This document shows positions 11,977 to 11,995 of a stretch of DNA of 11,995 nucleotides, piece by piece (the first letter of the stretch is position 1; every line of letters begins with the position of its first letter). The notes below the pieces were generated by a model. The model saw only the letters and a list, made by a program, of their open reading frames with translations, did no database searches and had not been told where the DNA came from. The position numbers were made by a program, and so were the translations under genes. The stretch is taken from NCBI GenBank assembly GCA_029068025.1, contig JAIEDJ010000261.1, positions 1 through 11,995 on the forward strand, written 5' to 3'. The DNA comes from Oscillospiraceae bacterium (GTDB taxonomy: Bacteria > Bacillota > Clostridia > Oscillospirales > Ruminococcaceae).

Positions 11977-11995
11977 CTGTCTCTTATACACAAAA
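11977..11995 (+). other. Likely Nextera/Tn5 mosaic-end adapter remnant
   Basis: CTGTCTCTTATACACA (11977-11992) equals the first 16 bases of the reverse-complemented 19-bp Tn5 mosaic end used in Nextera libraries, followed by AAA at the window end. It interrupts the R1 repeat and is best read as untrimmed library sequence, not genome. Confidence 0.9.

Overview
The window looks like a chromosomal contig end from a gut-type Clostridia bacterium, probably Oscillospiraceae/Ruminococcaceae. The basis is mid-range GC, AGGAGG-type ribosome binding sites, TTGACA/TATAAT promoters, a clostridial-type pyruvate phosphate dikinase, an ECF biotin transporter subunit, and a Ruminococcus-style lipoprotein module. 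The species cannot be named. The last 19 bases look like leftover Nextera (Tn5) library adapter, so the contig end is partly artificial.

Layout, left to right. Positions 1-182 are an intergenic repeat (R2) and a terminator hairpin. Then come bioY (200-763), an AEC-family permease (998-1930, start codon uncertain), and a promoter, about 180-nt leader and intrinsic terminator just ahead of apbE, an FMN-transferase lipoprotein (2206-3219). A structured repeat (R1) lies at 3260-3508. It is followed by a broken small ORF, an Xre-family regulator (3860-4177) and a lipoprotein (4248-5102). An 870-bp gene-free block (5103-5971) holds R2 and R1 again in inverted orientation plus a large imperfect palindrome. 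Next is ppdK (5972-8602), a RelB/ParD-RelE/ParE-like toxin-antitoxin pair (8730-9249) framed by two similar terminators, a leftward ECF sigma/anti-sigma pair (10618-9289), a rightward dUTPase under a consensus promoter (10750-11244), a convergent HAD hydrolase (11802-11245), and a third, truncated R1 copy at the contig end.

Most genes are ordinary housekeeping or regulatory genes and do not form one pathway. The sigma/anti-sigma genes and the toxin-antitoxin genes are overlapping functional pairs. The xre and lipoprotein genes may be a small regulated unit. The least explained content is non-coding: two repeat families made of stem-loops, sharing related end motifs and abutting terminator-like hairpins, with one copy bracketed by a duplicated terminator; and the leader-plus-terminator ahead of apbE, which matches no riboswitch I recognise. 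I do not see a clear new defence or metabolic system.
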